Origin: Struthidea cinerea | Lineage: Eukaryota; Chordata; Aves; Passeriformes; Corcoracidae | Assembly: GCA_013397865.1 (NCBI GenBank) | Contig: VZTI01001771.1 | Coordinates: 1,026,227-1,090,226 of the forward strand | Length of the DNA: 64,000 nt | Direction of reading: 5' to 3' | Shown: positions 1-12,600 of the stretch, one piece after another | Position numbering within the stretch: the stretch's first letter is position 1 | Layout of the letters: every line of letters begins with the position of its first letter | Made by a program: the position numbers and the translations under genes | The notes under the pieces: generated by a model | Told to the model about the DNA's origin: nothing | The model's database searches: none | What the model saw: the letters and a program-made list of their open reading frames with translations, nothing else

Positions 1-1455
1 TGTCAGTTAAGCAAATGAAGTCCCAAGACAGTCTGACTCACCTTCATATATAAAATTCTTTATTCCAACACACCTGTGTCTTTTTTAAAATGTGTCTTTA
101 TTCTGAAAAGTGACTGTCAAAAAGCCTCATCCTTTCACTCGATCTATTCCCTGTCTGTATATTTATACAATGTATTTAGTACTCGAATGAATTTTTACGA
201 CATTTTTTTCTCTCACTTCTTAGTGTTGACAAAGGTATGAGAAGAAAGCTGGTTTCCATTCTGACTCATGTGTCACCAAAAGAGTTGTTAAATATTTTTC
301 ATTTCCAGGACCAAAATGCTGCTTCCTCAACTATTTCTTTGCAAACTCAGAGGAAAATTTATTTGTAAAGGTTTAATTGTGAGTAGAATTTGATGTAATG
401 AAGCTTTAATGGCAAAGCTGTATGAGCCAGAAAATGCACAGCTTGACTTTCAGATCCCAAGCTGAGTCTGCAAGTGGAGATGCTTCTAAACTGAGAAAAT
501 GTCATTCAAGTCACTCAGGCACAATAAATGTGAATCCCTCACCACCTTTTTATAGTAAAGAACAGGCTCATATGAACACTAATGGAGGACTAAGACACTG
601 GTGGCTACTTCTGCATAACCAGGGTAGTATTTAATGACAAGACTCAAAGAAGCATTGTGTAAAAACTGTCAAGCTCAATACACACAAATGGCCAAATGTG
701 TTTTCTTCAGAGCAAAACAACTGTGGTGCACCAAAAACGCCCTATTTTTCCAGCTCTACCAGTTTTTCTAAAGAAAAATTACTCCCTAGAAATCTTCCCC
801 TGGGTTGTCATGGCTGCAGTGACATTTCCACTTTTGCTCAAGAACTCATCTGAAGAGGCAAGTTCTAAGAAAGCCTCAGGGAGTGATGGCCATAAAAATC
901 TCTGATTTCCTATGAAGGATAGTGAAATGTGCCAACCAACCAGGAGTTCAAGTCTGGGTGACAGTTTTAGGTGAAAATAATAAGTACAGTTCATTGGAAA
1001 CAATGACAAAAAAGAAATTCTATCAGCTAAAAGTGCTCAACAACCTTTCCCATTCCTCATTCACTTTACCAGTGTGGTCTGAATGTTATTTTTGTAGCAA
1101 ATCTGTATTTAGAGTCTATTTACTCAGTTTTCCTGCCTTAGGTTCTTCCTTCCAGGCAAAAGCAGCCCAAAGAAAGCAGCTGATACTGTCCTTGTTTACG
1201 TAGGCAAGTACTGAGTATCTTGAGTCTCCTGGCCCCCAGGAATGCTTCCAGGCAAAGCCAAGCTGGTTAGACAGCCGTCTGAAGTGCCGGAGATGGAAGG
1301 TAAGAAGGTAAGGGCAGACTTTGATAACTGGGTAGCTCTAATTGTTGGGAGAACATTTTGTTCTGCAATTATTTGTTGTTCGCCACTGTTACGTTTTTGC
1401 CAAGGACTGAGTTCACCCGTGCTGTATGTTTGTAATTTCTCGTGTGCTGTGAGTT
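1..1455. other. Intergenic, no feature recognised
   Basis: AT-rich sequence with only short, overlapping open frames on both strands. None resembles a known protein or has convincing splice context. Confidence 0.75.
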
Positions 1456-2075
1456 GAATCATAGAAGAGTTTGGGTTGGCAGGGACCTGGACATTTGCAA
1501 CCAGTTCAGGCTGCTCAGAGCTGCATACAGCCTGGCCTCGAATGTTTCCAGGGGTGGAGTATCTACCACTTCTTTTGGCAACCTGTTACAGTGTTTCATC
1601 GCTCATCACAAAAGATTAATCAGTCTCATCTTCCTTACATCTACCCTGAGTCTACCCCGCTTTAGCGTTAAACCATTACCCCTTGTCCAATCTCAACAGG
1701 CCCTAATAAAAGTCTGTACCCACCTTTCCTTTAAGCCCCGTGTTGGTACTGAAAGGCTGCAGTAAGGCCTCCCTGGAGCTTTCCCTTCCTCAGACTGAAC
1801 AACCCCTGCTCTCTCAGCCTGTCCTCATAGGAGAGGTGCTCCATCCCTCCGATCATCGCTCTCCTCTGGATTGCTCCAATAGGTCCATGCCCTCTACTGA
1901 GGACTCCAGAGCTGGGTGCAGCACTCCAGCTGGAGTCTCATGAAAGCAGAGCAGAGGGGCAGAATCACCTCCGTGACCTGCTGCTGGCCATGCTACTTTA
2001 GATGTAGCCCAGTATAAAGTTGGCTTTTCTGGGCTGTGAGCACACATTGCTGGCTCATGTCCAGAATGAATACCA
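1456..2075 (-). mobile_element. CR1 LINE 3' fragment, about 620 bp
   Basis: Begins gaatcatagaagagtttggg and continues with blocks found in antisense CR1 copies: ctctctcagcctgtcctcat, ggagaggtgctccatccctc, gctgggtgcagcactccag and agcagaggggcagaatcacc. The element therefore reads on the minus strand. Small open frames here (for example 1442-1765 and 1853-2083) are by-products of this copy. Confidence 0.93.
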
Positions 2076-2788
2076 AAGGGCACTTCAGATAGGTGCTTTC
2101 TAATGCCATATTTTTAAACAAGAACATTAAATAAAAAGAATTAAAGGCCAGCTCTGAATCTTGTTAAATTTATTGTCATCTTGCAAATTGATGAAGATAT
2201 CTTCAAAACTGTCCTATAGTAGCTCAATTCAGCTGTCATGTAGTCAGTTATAACGTGTCCTATTTTTGCATAATTAATTTCCCCTAATATTTTGATTTAT
2301 TTGGCCAAACATACCAGTGTTACTATATTGCTGACATATTTACTTGTTTCAAAAACTATATATAGTTCCTGGCTGGTTTATCAGTCATTTCAACAGAATA
2401 ACAGATATAGTGACCCATGTATCTTCAAAGTGCTGCGTGAGGTTTTAGCACTCATCTCTCAATAAATTCAGTGATACTCAGGCTGAAAGCATGAATAGTT
2501 CCCTCTCTTTACTGCCCTCTTACCTACAGCTAAAAGACAGGCAAGCCCGTGATCATTCTTTTCTTCAGGTGCCCCATGTTAACCTGAAACTCAGTAAACA
2601 CAGTTTTTATAACCCTGTCTTTTCGAACGCTAGTCCATGCAGCACAATGCTCTTTGTTCAGCTTCCAGGTTGTCTTGGGGTGACTTTATAATGTGTATCC
2701 CCTATCACTACCCTATGCCCACCAATCTTTTCTGTGTCTTTAAACTGAGCCTGGGAAGGACAGAAAACAAAAAACATTTCAAAGCAGT
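2076..2788. other. Intergenic spacer between CR1 and LTR
   Basis: Unique-looking AT-rich sequence; nothing supportable in it. Confidence 0.7.
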
Positions 2789-3259
2789 TGTTTCAAGGAC
2801 ACGGAGATACGCTCCTCTGTTTCGGCGGTACCCTTGGTTTTTTTTTTTCAGCTCTTTTTCTCCCAGCGAGAGATGGAGGGTTGAATTTCGGTTTCCTAGG
2901 ATTTTTGGGGTTTTTTGTTCTTTTCTTCTCTTCTGGACTGTTTCAACAACATCTGAACACATCAGGAGAATTTTCCTGGAGGCCCGGGGGGGTGGCACCT
3001 CGCCGACCAGCTCCGAGGAGGAGAGAGACTGCACCTACAGAGGATCTCTGAAATCTTCTCAGGTTTTCTCTCCACAGAGAGAGGGATCTCATTATTTAGC
3101 ATTATTATTCCCCACCTGTGTGTTTGTTAAATAAATAGCTTGTTATCTCTTTCACTTTCCTTTGAGGAAAATTTTTCCCGAACCTGGGGGGGAGGGGTGG
3201 TTGTGACCTGACTTCTATCAGAGGGTATTCTCCTCCAAATTTGTCCAAACTAGGACACA
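2789..3259 (+). mobile_element. Probable solo LTR, ERVL-like
   Basis: The segment has an LTR-like plan: a start near TGTTTCAAGG, long T-rich tracts, a GC-rich block (2980-3040), an AATAAA signal at about 3131-3136, a downstream T/C-rich region, a G-rich stretch (3185-3200) and an end near CTAGGACA. It resembles LTRs that are abundant in songbird genomes, as far as I remember. I could not confirm an exact target-site duplication, so both ends are approximate. The overlapping open frames (2637-3134, 2708-3034, 2788-3051) are within this element and are not genes. Confidence 0.5.
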
Positions 3260-6200
3260 GGTACACTGAGAGAAGTACTCTGATGGGTTTGTTCACAGTC
3301 TCTACATGGTCGCCAGTCCTTCAGTGGTGATCTGTTACATATGCTATGAATAGTGCCTAACAGACACTTTCCTGTATACGGATGCATGTAACTAGCACTA
3401 TTTAAGTGGAACCTCAAACTTCTCAGCATTTTCTAAGTGGCCACACTTTATTTAAAAGAATTCCAAAATTTATCAGTGTTGTATAATAAAGAATATCTAT
3501 TAGCATAAAAATAGTTTTTCCATGAGGTTTGGTTTGTTTGTTTGTTTTAGGGTTTTTTTTTTCCTTATATAGAAAGGGATACTAGAGCAGTAATTATCAA
3601 TCTTCACCTTACAGAAAAACTACATGCACCTTTAGCCTTTTTTTACTGCCCTTTTAACCCAAGGTCTTCCCTTTCCAACAATGCTTTTACACCCACCTAG
3701 GAGAGGAAGGGAGAGGTCCCATTTTCCCTTGTGTTGTGCTAGGGAACAAGTGGACACAGAAGCTCAGAGGGATGAGCTCTTGCTTAGAGCAGCCTGTTAG
3801 GCCCCTCTAAGAAAAGATAAGCAATAACTTTGCCAGCTGTTTTTGGAAGCAGCTCTGACCTATGCTTCTCCCAGCCTGCTTACCCAAGACTATAGGGAAT
3901 GAAACCTGAGCTCTGTGTGTCACCTACTTGCCTTGTGTGCCCAAAGAGCATCTCAAAGTGAAGGGCAGTCTCATCTAAGCAAGCAGTTTCCCTCTTTCTC
4001 TCCCTTTCAAAAAGCAGCAACATTATTCTGTTCGTGGCTGTATTTAAAATTTGTTTTGCTAATTCTGTGGCCTAACTATAAAAGAGTGAATGACACTGTG
4101 TGAATTAGAACTGAATTATGCTAGTGCAAAAGTACAGGTGAAGCCTCTTGTTTTCTATGAAAACTGAGCAGGAAGCCCAGAACAGGAACACAGAAGGCAA
4201 GTTCTCATCCTAAATCCAAAATACAACACTATACCAGCTACTGTGAAGAAAATTATCCCAGCCAAAACCAGACAACAACCATTTCTAAAACACAGAGAAG
4301 TGATGCTATTCCCAGCAATTAAATATTTCATCACTGGAAACCTTAATAAGAATGTGCTAATTTCAGTTCAGAGTAGATGCTCAAAGGCAATAAATTATAA
4401 TTCTCTATCCCACTCACATCCCTTTCATGATTACTATACTGCTATGGAACTAATGCTAAGGCTAAGTGTTTTTTGTTACCACAACCTTATAAAAAACATT
4501 CTTAAACCTAAAACAAATTAAGTGTTGGTTATGAAATATGATTTTCTGGATTCTGTTAGATAATCTCCAAAAATATTGATGGCAAACAAACAAGAGACTC
4601 GCGTCAAGGAATTACAGCAATAAACAAGAACACATTTTATTTACCGTGTTTTCCTCCTGATGGTAAGAGCAAAAAACTTCCAAAACTAAGGAGGAAGTAT
4701 TTGTCATGAATATCATCTTTCATGTGCCTGACTGCTTCTGAACTGATCTGAGTAGAGCCCCAATGACCCACTGCTTTTTAGAACAAGGGAATCCTGGTTG
4801 CCCTGAAAGCAACCTAACAGATATTAGCAAGACTGATGCAAACACCAGAGGAAAAGCACTTTCTGTTCAGGTTCTTTGCTTGGCATTTTTGTTCTTCCAA
4901 ACACTTTTCCACAAGTCCATGCCCACAGACCATTATCACCCAGAATACATGAAACAGTTGGATGTTGATGTGCTTTTCTTCCCTGTTCCTTCCTTTAGTC
5001 CTTCCCTTCACTCAAGTATCTCACATCACTGAATTAGAAATCAGTTGAAGGCAAGCTGTTGTCTTGCCTTTCTATATCCTTTTTAAATGGATAGCACAAG
5101 AAGCACTCTAGTCCTCTCACCTTACAGAAAATATATTGTTCCTTCCAACTTTTCAAGTTGGTGACATTGCAGATTCATTTCCCATACATTGTCACAGTGA
5201 GGGGTAACTTGTATAGAAATCCGTGGCTCTTGAGCCTTATTTCTACCTTAAAATACCTGCAATGTATCCTCCAGATTGCTGACAGAACTGAAAGCAGATG
5301 CTTTGGAAACCATTTGGATTTCAATAAAGGAAGGATCCTTTATTTGGTTAATAGATTATGCACAGATTTCAGAGGTTGAATTGGAGTCATAAACCACAGA
5401 ACTTGAGGTAACAAAATTCAGCTTCTTCTTCATTCAGAGGCTTTCTGAAAGATCTAGAGCAAGCAGTTTAGTCTGATATAGAATGTAAGCATTCCCAAAA
5501 TCTTTAAAGAAGTGTGTCTAGCTTTTTCTGTTTTTTGGAAAGTAGAATCATCTCACAGCAGTGTTCATAACTAAATTCTCTAAAGGTCCAGAAGCACCCA
5601 GATACTCTACTGACATCCCAGAAATTCTTTTGTTGGAGCCTCCTTTCCTTTTCTGTGACAGTATGTGTAGGATAAGGAAAATTTTTTCTTCTTCCTGGCT
5701 ACACCTGGCTAACCATAGCACCCATTTGGCTACTTTCTTCAGAGGGGTTTTTCGATAGCCACCTGCAGGAATCTGTGCTCTAAAAACTCTAAAGCACTTA
5801 GGGCTTATTGTTGCAATGCCTAAAAATCATTCGACCAACTCAGCTTGCCACTAATGCCTTTTGCAGATGGAGAGGGACAGGCAGAAAATACAAATCAAGT
5901 TTTACGACTAACAATCATTAAATAGCTTAAAAACACCCGAGTTTCTAAGATGTTTACAAATTGCAAGAGGAACATTTTGCAGAATAAAACTGCAGTCCTG
6001 GAGCTTAATACTCACTCTACTATTTCATTACTGCTCCTGTTTTATATTAGCGCACCAAGCAGTTTGTATGCGTCTATGGACCTTTTAGTAACACAGACCC
6101 AAAGCTATTGCCAAATGTTATTCAGGGCTGCTAATACGTAATAGTTCTAATGAATAATGTTTTTGTTAAGAATGTGGCAAACTGCTATTTATTCAGATGA

Positions 6201-9200
6201 ATTCCAACCAACCATAATGCCTGGGTCTTACTTCTGAGGTATGAATGCAATAATTACCAAACACAGTTCTAAAATACAATTTGTTAACTTGGAGGAGATT
6301 GTGAGGTCGAGACATACATTTAAAGTGTCCTCAGAGGGGCTTTTGGTCGGGTTTTTTTCCCCTTGAGTCTTCGTTGATTTAAGCAGGATCTACACTTACT
6401 GAATCCACCAGCTGAATATCTCCACATGCTTTCCTGCTGTGTACATCAAGATTCAATGACTGAACGTGAAGCAAGCAATAAGGTTACACAGAAGATAAAG
6501 GAGGAAAGGAATTTTCAAAATTGCCAAACTTTTTTTCATTTTTAGGTTTAGGCTCCAAAGTAACTTATGATGGTTTTGAAAATGTCCTCAGAATATGTCC
6601 CAGAATCAGCAGGACTTTTAAGTTAGAAAGAAGTAGCAGCAGAAGCAAAAGTTGTGTATTGGAACTGAAAGCCACACAATTTGCTCACGGGCCCAGGAAC
6701 AGAGCTGCACAGAGCTGTCAGAATCAAACCGAACCACGAGAGCAGGCTGAGCCTGTGGGGGTGTGAGGAGAACGAGAACAGTGTTGAGGGGTGTCATCGA
6801 CTAGACGGAATCACACTAAATACAAAATCCAGCAATTATGTATTTATTAATTTTAAATAAGCATATTCAAGGTTGATGTCTTAGTGTGGCACAGTAGATT
6901 GAAAATTAATTTAAAATATTATAAAATTATGATTAAATATTTTTATTGGAGATTAAACTAGAACTAGCGCTGATGAATGAGATCTAGAACAAAGTAGGTG
7001 AACTCAAAAAACGAATAACTGAAACTAACATATTACCGTGGAACTAACATTATATGAGCATAAAAATATGTTGGAGACTGGCCTAAAAAGTTCTAAATCA
7101 CATGGTTTTAAATCTAAATCTAATCATGTGAATCTGAATAACTTGTACCACGTTGTATGAATTTCCCATCAGTCAGGACTGTTCAGGACATACACTTTCT
7201 CCTGTCTCTCTGCAGAGTTTCTGCTGAGCTTGCAGAGCTGCAGACATGTTTTATGCTGGCAGAGACTTAGAAGCATTTTAACTTATGCACTGATAAGTGC
7301 AGAAATTTGCAGCCTCATTGCTGGGAGACAGATGATACTGCAGGTGCATTAGTACGAATATAAATGCCACACTATTTTTATCATGACTCATCTGGGAATT
7401 TAAAGAAGAGGCAGTCTTCCCTTCTGCAGCTGAGAAAGGCCAGGAAAAAAACCTCTGGAGAATTCAAGCAGCTGGGCTGGAGAAACACTTTGGTTTTGTG
7501 CAACTTGTGACTTCTAGCATTTGAAAAGTACAGTAAATACAGAGACAAGAGAGGAAGAAGACTTGGGCATACAACTAGTTAGTAAAGGAAGAGCGTTCCA
7601 AAAGAAAGGATGGTAGTACTCTATGTCGTACTTCTCTGAATGTTCTATATAGCCCTGATCTTTCCCATTATTACTGTAGAGTTTTTTAACACTAGATGAA
7701 GTGTTAAAAATAGATTGGAGTAGCTTGTCACATACACAACCACAAGAAGGCAATTAACAGTTGAGGATGGCAGAATCTACTTCAAGGCAATACAGATGAC
7801 AACATCTCTGCGGCTGTGACCCTGATTATGCTGAAGCCAGCTCTCCCATCTTGGGATCCACAGGAAGAATTTGAGTTTAAAAAATGCGAAAAATGTTTCA
7901 GTGAAGTTGTTTATGTCTGAATCCTTCTCCTGATTGTTCGATATTGCTCTCTCACAACCCATTAAATCAGCACAAGTGAGGGCAAGCAGGCAGACAGATG
8001 CTGATGAGAGGCTGGTGGCAAGAAGGTGGAAACTTTTAAAACTAGTGTGCCTCTTTAAAAATACTGCATTAAATGGCACCAGGGAAGACCTGATCTGGAG
8101 AAAGGAGACCTCTTTATCCCCCTCCAGGAAAAAGGCAATGATCTAGGCTTAACTTGGAAAGTCTGTGGCTCAATTGATCCTTGTTGCACTATCACGAACT
8201 TTTGTGGCAATCCACTGAGTTAGAGAACACTGTCCTCACCAAGAGAATAAATGGTCTCATGATCTCCAGCCTTGCAAACCAGAGTTCACCTGGATACAGC
8301 TGTTAGGAGAGCAGAGTAGAAAAAAGACTTAATTTAATTAGAAAAGGTCAACTTTTGTGCCCTGGTTTTTTATATGGGTGCAGAAAATTGTTTTCTCAGT
8401 CACATTTAACTTCAAATTGTACATTACATATACTGGTATAAACTTGTCAGAACATTTTCATGCTGGTATTTTAAAGTGGAAATTAATTTTAGAAAAATCA
8501 AAAGAAAATATGAGCAAGCAATTTCTGATGAAATTTTTCTCTCTCCCTGTAAATACACTGCATGGGCTGGGGGCTCTCTCACAGCCTGCCATGCCCCACT
8601 GCCCCAGCCAGGGACAGGGCAGGACAGGGGACAGACTGGGCAGACCCAGCCCTGGGCATCAGCCACCTCCCTGGGGCAAGTGGTGGCCAAGGCTGGGACA
8701 GGAGCTTAGGCTGTCTGGGACCATCTTCCCATGTCTCCAAAGGAATGGACCACCCAAGGCTGTCCTGTCTCTAAGCCAGCCCTGGACTGGCAGCCAGATC
8801 CCCAGAGGGGGATGCTCCCAGAGTCCTCACAGCCCTCTCAGAGACAGGTAAGGATTCCTGGGAATGCATTTCTTTTGCTGAAGGGAGAGGAAGGAAAAGC
8901 CCTTTTGATGCCTGTGTGATATTTGCTTTTGTGATCCATGCCATCTCAAAAGAAGAGTGGGAAGACTGGAGGGTGGCAATCAACAGAGCAGAAAGCATGG
9001 AAGGAAATGAGAGACTGATTAATTGCCAAAATTATGCTGCCATGAGTCCTGGAACCATCAGTGTACTGCAGCTCCCAGTAGAGCTCAATCCCTCATTGCA
9101 GTACCACGTGCTGCTTTCCAGAAGACTATGGAGTGATGTCATTGGCCTATGGCATATATGTGACATTCTCTTACCTCAGAAAGATTAATTTAGTAATGCC

Positions 9201-9209
9201 TTAGATACT
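3260..9209. other. Intergenic, mostly unique sequence
   Basis: No exon, RNA gene or clear transposon recognised. Composition is AT-rich apart from the GC-rich block at 8560-8860 listed separately. Confidence 0.7.
8560..8860. other. GC-rich but CpG-poor island
   Basis: A 300-bp block rich in C and G (for example cagggcaggacaggggacag) in AT-rich surroundings, but with almost no CpG. Overlapping short open frames on both strands are explained by the base composition. It could be an old methylated repeat or a decayed CpG island; I recognise no family. Confidence 0.5.
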
Positions 9210-9215
9210 CCCTAA

Positions 9216-9622
9216 TGTGGTGATCTGTTTACGCATTGCCTTTGCTACCCCATATCGTTCCCCCCAGTTCCCCCCCAGCCCCTAGTCCTGGCCACTCCCT
9301 GGGGTTCTCCCTATTGGTTTCTGTACCCCAACCCCGCCCTTGTACCGCCCCTGAAATCTGACAAAACCCGCCGCCCTCTGTGCCTCTGGGGGTTGCCCGG
9401 ACACGGTATACCCATTAAAAGTCCTCTGAAACCCTCATGGACAGATCCTTCTCTCCTCCTTCGCCATCACTGTGTTGTAAAGCTGGTAGCTAGCCAGAGC
9501 AAAACTGCGGGGCCGTCCGGAATGGACTACTGGAGGGCAGAGAGGCTGCCCTGCCCTACGAAGCTCCGCTGTACTCTCCTGGAAGGCTGCAGCGTGCTAA
9601 ATTAAACCTAGTGTTTACAACA
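9216..9622 (+). mobile_element. Solo LTR of an endogenous retrovirus (about 407 bp)
   Basis: The segment begins TGTGGTGATC and ends TTTACAACA, giving TG...CA termini with a short TGT/ACA inverted repeat. It is flanked by ccctaa (9210-9215) on the left and ccctag (9623-9628) on the right, a 6-bp target duplication with one difference. It has a C-rich promoter-like block (9255-9370) and an ATTAAA polyadenylation-like signal at about 9413-9418. No gag, pol or env sequence lies beside it, so it is probably a solo LTR left by recombination. A 6-bp duplication fits a class II (ERVK-like) element. Family name not determined. Confidence 0.72.
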
Positions 9623-9628
9623 CCCTAG

Positions 9629-12600
9629 CTTAACAAAAGTCAGGTGAATTTGGGGTGTAGATCTTGCCCAGGGAAATGCCAAGGATGTCTGTTTTGCCCA
9701 TGAAGGTGTGACATTCCCCTCTGCACACCCACTGCACAGGTTTAGCGCTCTAATGAAGCAGCCTCATTGTTTTCATCCCAGAGGATCCCACTCAGTACCT
9801 TCGTCAGTGTTCCCCACTCAGCACACAGCCAGGCACTCCCACAACTACTTTAGCAGACATCATTTAAATTACATACTGATCACATCTTCAATTGTCACAG
9901 AGCTCTTCTTTCTGGTTCTTCCACGGACATTAAAAGTATCAGTTATATGGCATTCCTGCCACCCCTACAATTTAACCTCTGAGGAACTGAGTCACAGGTA
10001 AGTGCAAGCTCCTTCCTTTGGATGAACACTGAAGATGATGAGGTCCTGATTCTTCAGGTGCTACTGCAATTTTTAGCCCATAACCCATTCTCTCATGGCT
10101 CCAATCCATCAGTTCTACCTTTTTAAGCACCTTGCATCTCTGTTAGCCTGGTCTTAAGAAACTTGCACTAGGAGACCAGAAAACAAGGAGCAGACAGGTT
10201 AGTGAGCCTCAGAGGAAAATAAGGTTTTATGTGGCTTGTCTAGCATCACAGAGGAATCTTGGGCCATAGATCCAGCTCTCTAAACTTGCATTTCATTGAA
10301 CTGGCATGATATAATTTCTTTGCTACAACACATTCAATCAGATTCCCAAATTCTTTAACAAGGGTTTTCCAGGTAGTGGCGCCCTCCTTCACTGCAGCAT
10401 CATAACACCAGAGGACCTGAAACATCTTCAAAGTGCACACACAGTGCAACAAAATAATCTTAGATGCAATCTTAATATAGCAATTTTTTTAACTTTTGAA
10501 GGCTAAAAAGTAAAACTTATTTTTTTAATTTTGAAAGGCCTAGTATAATTTTAACGTCTCATCCAACAATTTTAAGTTGTTAAAGAAATTCTTGTAAAAT
10601 ATGCTTTCTGTGGTAATATGCATGCTATTATTATGTTCCACAAGAAAATTGAATGTGAAGGACCAATTATACACTGTCTTTTGTGTTAGGTAAGCAGTTT
10701 TCAAGTGTGGGAAGTGTAATAAGTACATTTCTTTCTGAGAGGGAAGTTCTAAGTAGTAGTTTTTTACATCCACTCCATACTTATATTTCCTTAGTAGCGA
10801 TGACTGTGAGGAGCTCAGATGAGACGAGTCAGGACCTATAATCTCAAAGACAGATTTTGCAGCCTTCACCCATTTGAATGTTCTTTCCTCAGTTGTGCCC
10901 AGTAAGACAAGAACCCTGAATTTGGGAGGTACTGAAGTGAAAGCCATCTGATGAGTGAGACAAATTTGACATAAGAGGATTCAGGGCTTCTTGATACCAT
11001 CTACACCAACAGGAATTTAAGACTCATAATGTGAGTCTGGTCAGAGCTAATAAACCGATGGAGAGCCCTGGATGGGCTCAGCCCCATGGCAAACAAGGGA
11101 GATAAACAGCTGGTGCCTGCAGAAATGGCAGGAGACAGTTGCAGTAGGGCTGGAGGCAGGACGAAGAGCCTGCCCTGCAGGGATGTCCCAGGCACCCTGC
11201 ACACAGTACGTGTGGCTGAGGAGCCACGGGGAGCTGTTCAGCTCCCCACACTCCATCTGCCAGCAGCATGGTGGGCCTGCAGGGTGAAGGAGGTACCTCC
11301 TCCTAACATGCCAGGTGTGAGTCAACACCTGCATCCTCTTTGAAACGGTTCCTACTTCTCCATGCCACGGAAAAGTTGTACAAAACACGGGATATGCAGA
11401 GTGACAGCAGTTGGCAGCAGCTTAAGCCCAGGCAACTATTTCATCATTAGTCTGAGTGCACAGTCATGCAAACTGATCACGTTTATTGCTGATTTTGTTT
11501 ATACTTCTGTATACTAAGGGGTTTTCAGCCAAGAGTAACTCCCTTGTTCAGACCCAACTCATTTGCAGCAGAAGAGATCCTCAATCCTGCTGCATCTGTG
11601 CGCACCCTTGCGAAAACAGAGGGTGGATGGCAACAGGATTGGGAGCAGTGCCAATCTTGCCTTGCCAACATGGATGTATACTCTAAAATATCCAGAGCTA
11701 CTGTACATGGGGAACTGTGGTAAAAAGGACAAGCAGATGTGATTTACCTAATTGATGGCCTAATTAAGATCTGAAGAAGAGGTGGGTGATTTGATGCTGT
11801 TGGAAAACAAGTTATTGAAAGGATTGAAAATTGATATAAAAGGTCTCAGTGGTGTTTAATAAACAGAATTCACTCAAAAATCTTTTTGAGTGTTCCAGAC
11901 CTCATTTTCTACAGCAGCTCTGCCAGACTATGATCTCCATGTTCAGTACAGAGCCAAGAGAGCACAGCTGGGGTGAGCGGGGGTTGCCACTGAGTTTTCT
12001 TGCTCTCCTCTGCTGATGTGAAGCCTGTTCCTTAGACTGTGGCACTAGTCAGTAGACAAAGCTGTGTGCAACATGTCTCTCACTTCAGTGAAACACCCGT
12101 GTTCATTATAACATGTTTTGTTCAGCAATTTTCACTCAGTTGCATTTTTAAGTGCTTCAAAACAAGTCACTCTGGGCTGGATGTGGTTTAAAGAGCAGAG
12201 AATTGCTATGCTCAGCCCTGAGGTGATCCTCCTGGAGTTTACCTTCTACTTCTATTTGCTCATTTGCCACTTTTCCATTTTTTTTTTGTTTCCCACAAAA
12301 AGAAATAAACTGCTGGATCTCCCACAGTGTTGTCAAATACTAGCCATCAGTCATAAGGTGGTGCTGCACCACAAAGGAAGACAGATGTCTCTAGGCCAGC
12401 CTTGCTCTTAGATTTGAAAAACAGGTATTTGGCAGGGGAGGCTGGGAAGAGAAAACTTCTGCTTGATTGTTTGGAAATTCAGTAGTTTTTTTTATGAAGA
12501 TGGTCTTGAGATGAGCAAGGAGCAAAGGCAACGTGTAGGTGACAAGGAAGGATCTTGCACAGTCTGAGTCACTTAGCAGTTTACCCCACAGGAAAGGAAA

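Noticed and set aside
2637..3134. 165-codon open frame on the plus strand
   Set aside because: It lies in the LTR-like element; composition is biased by T-runs and no domain is recognisable.
8357..8851. 164-codon plus-strand open frame
   Set aside because: Explained by a GC-rich, stop-poor composition; several other frames are open in the same block and no domain is visible.
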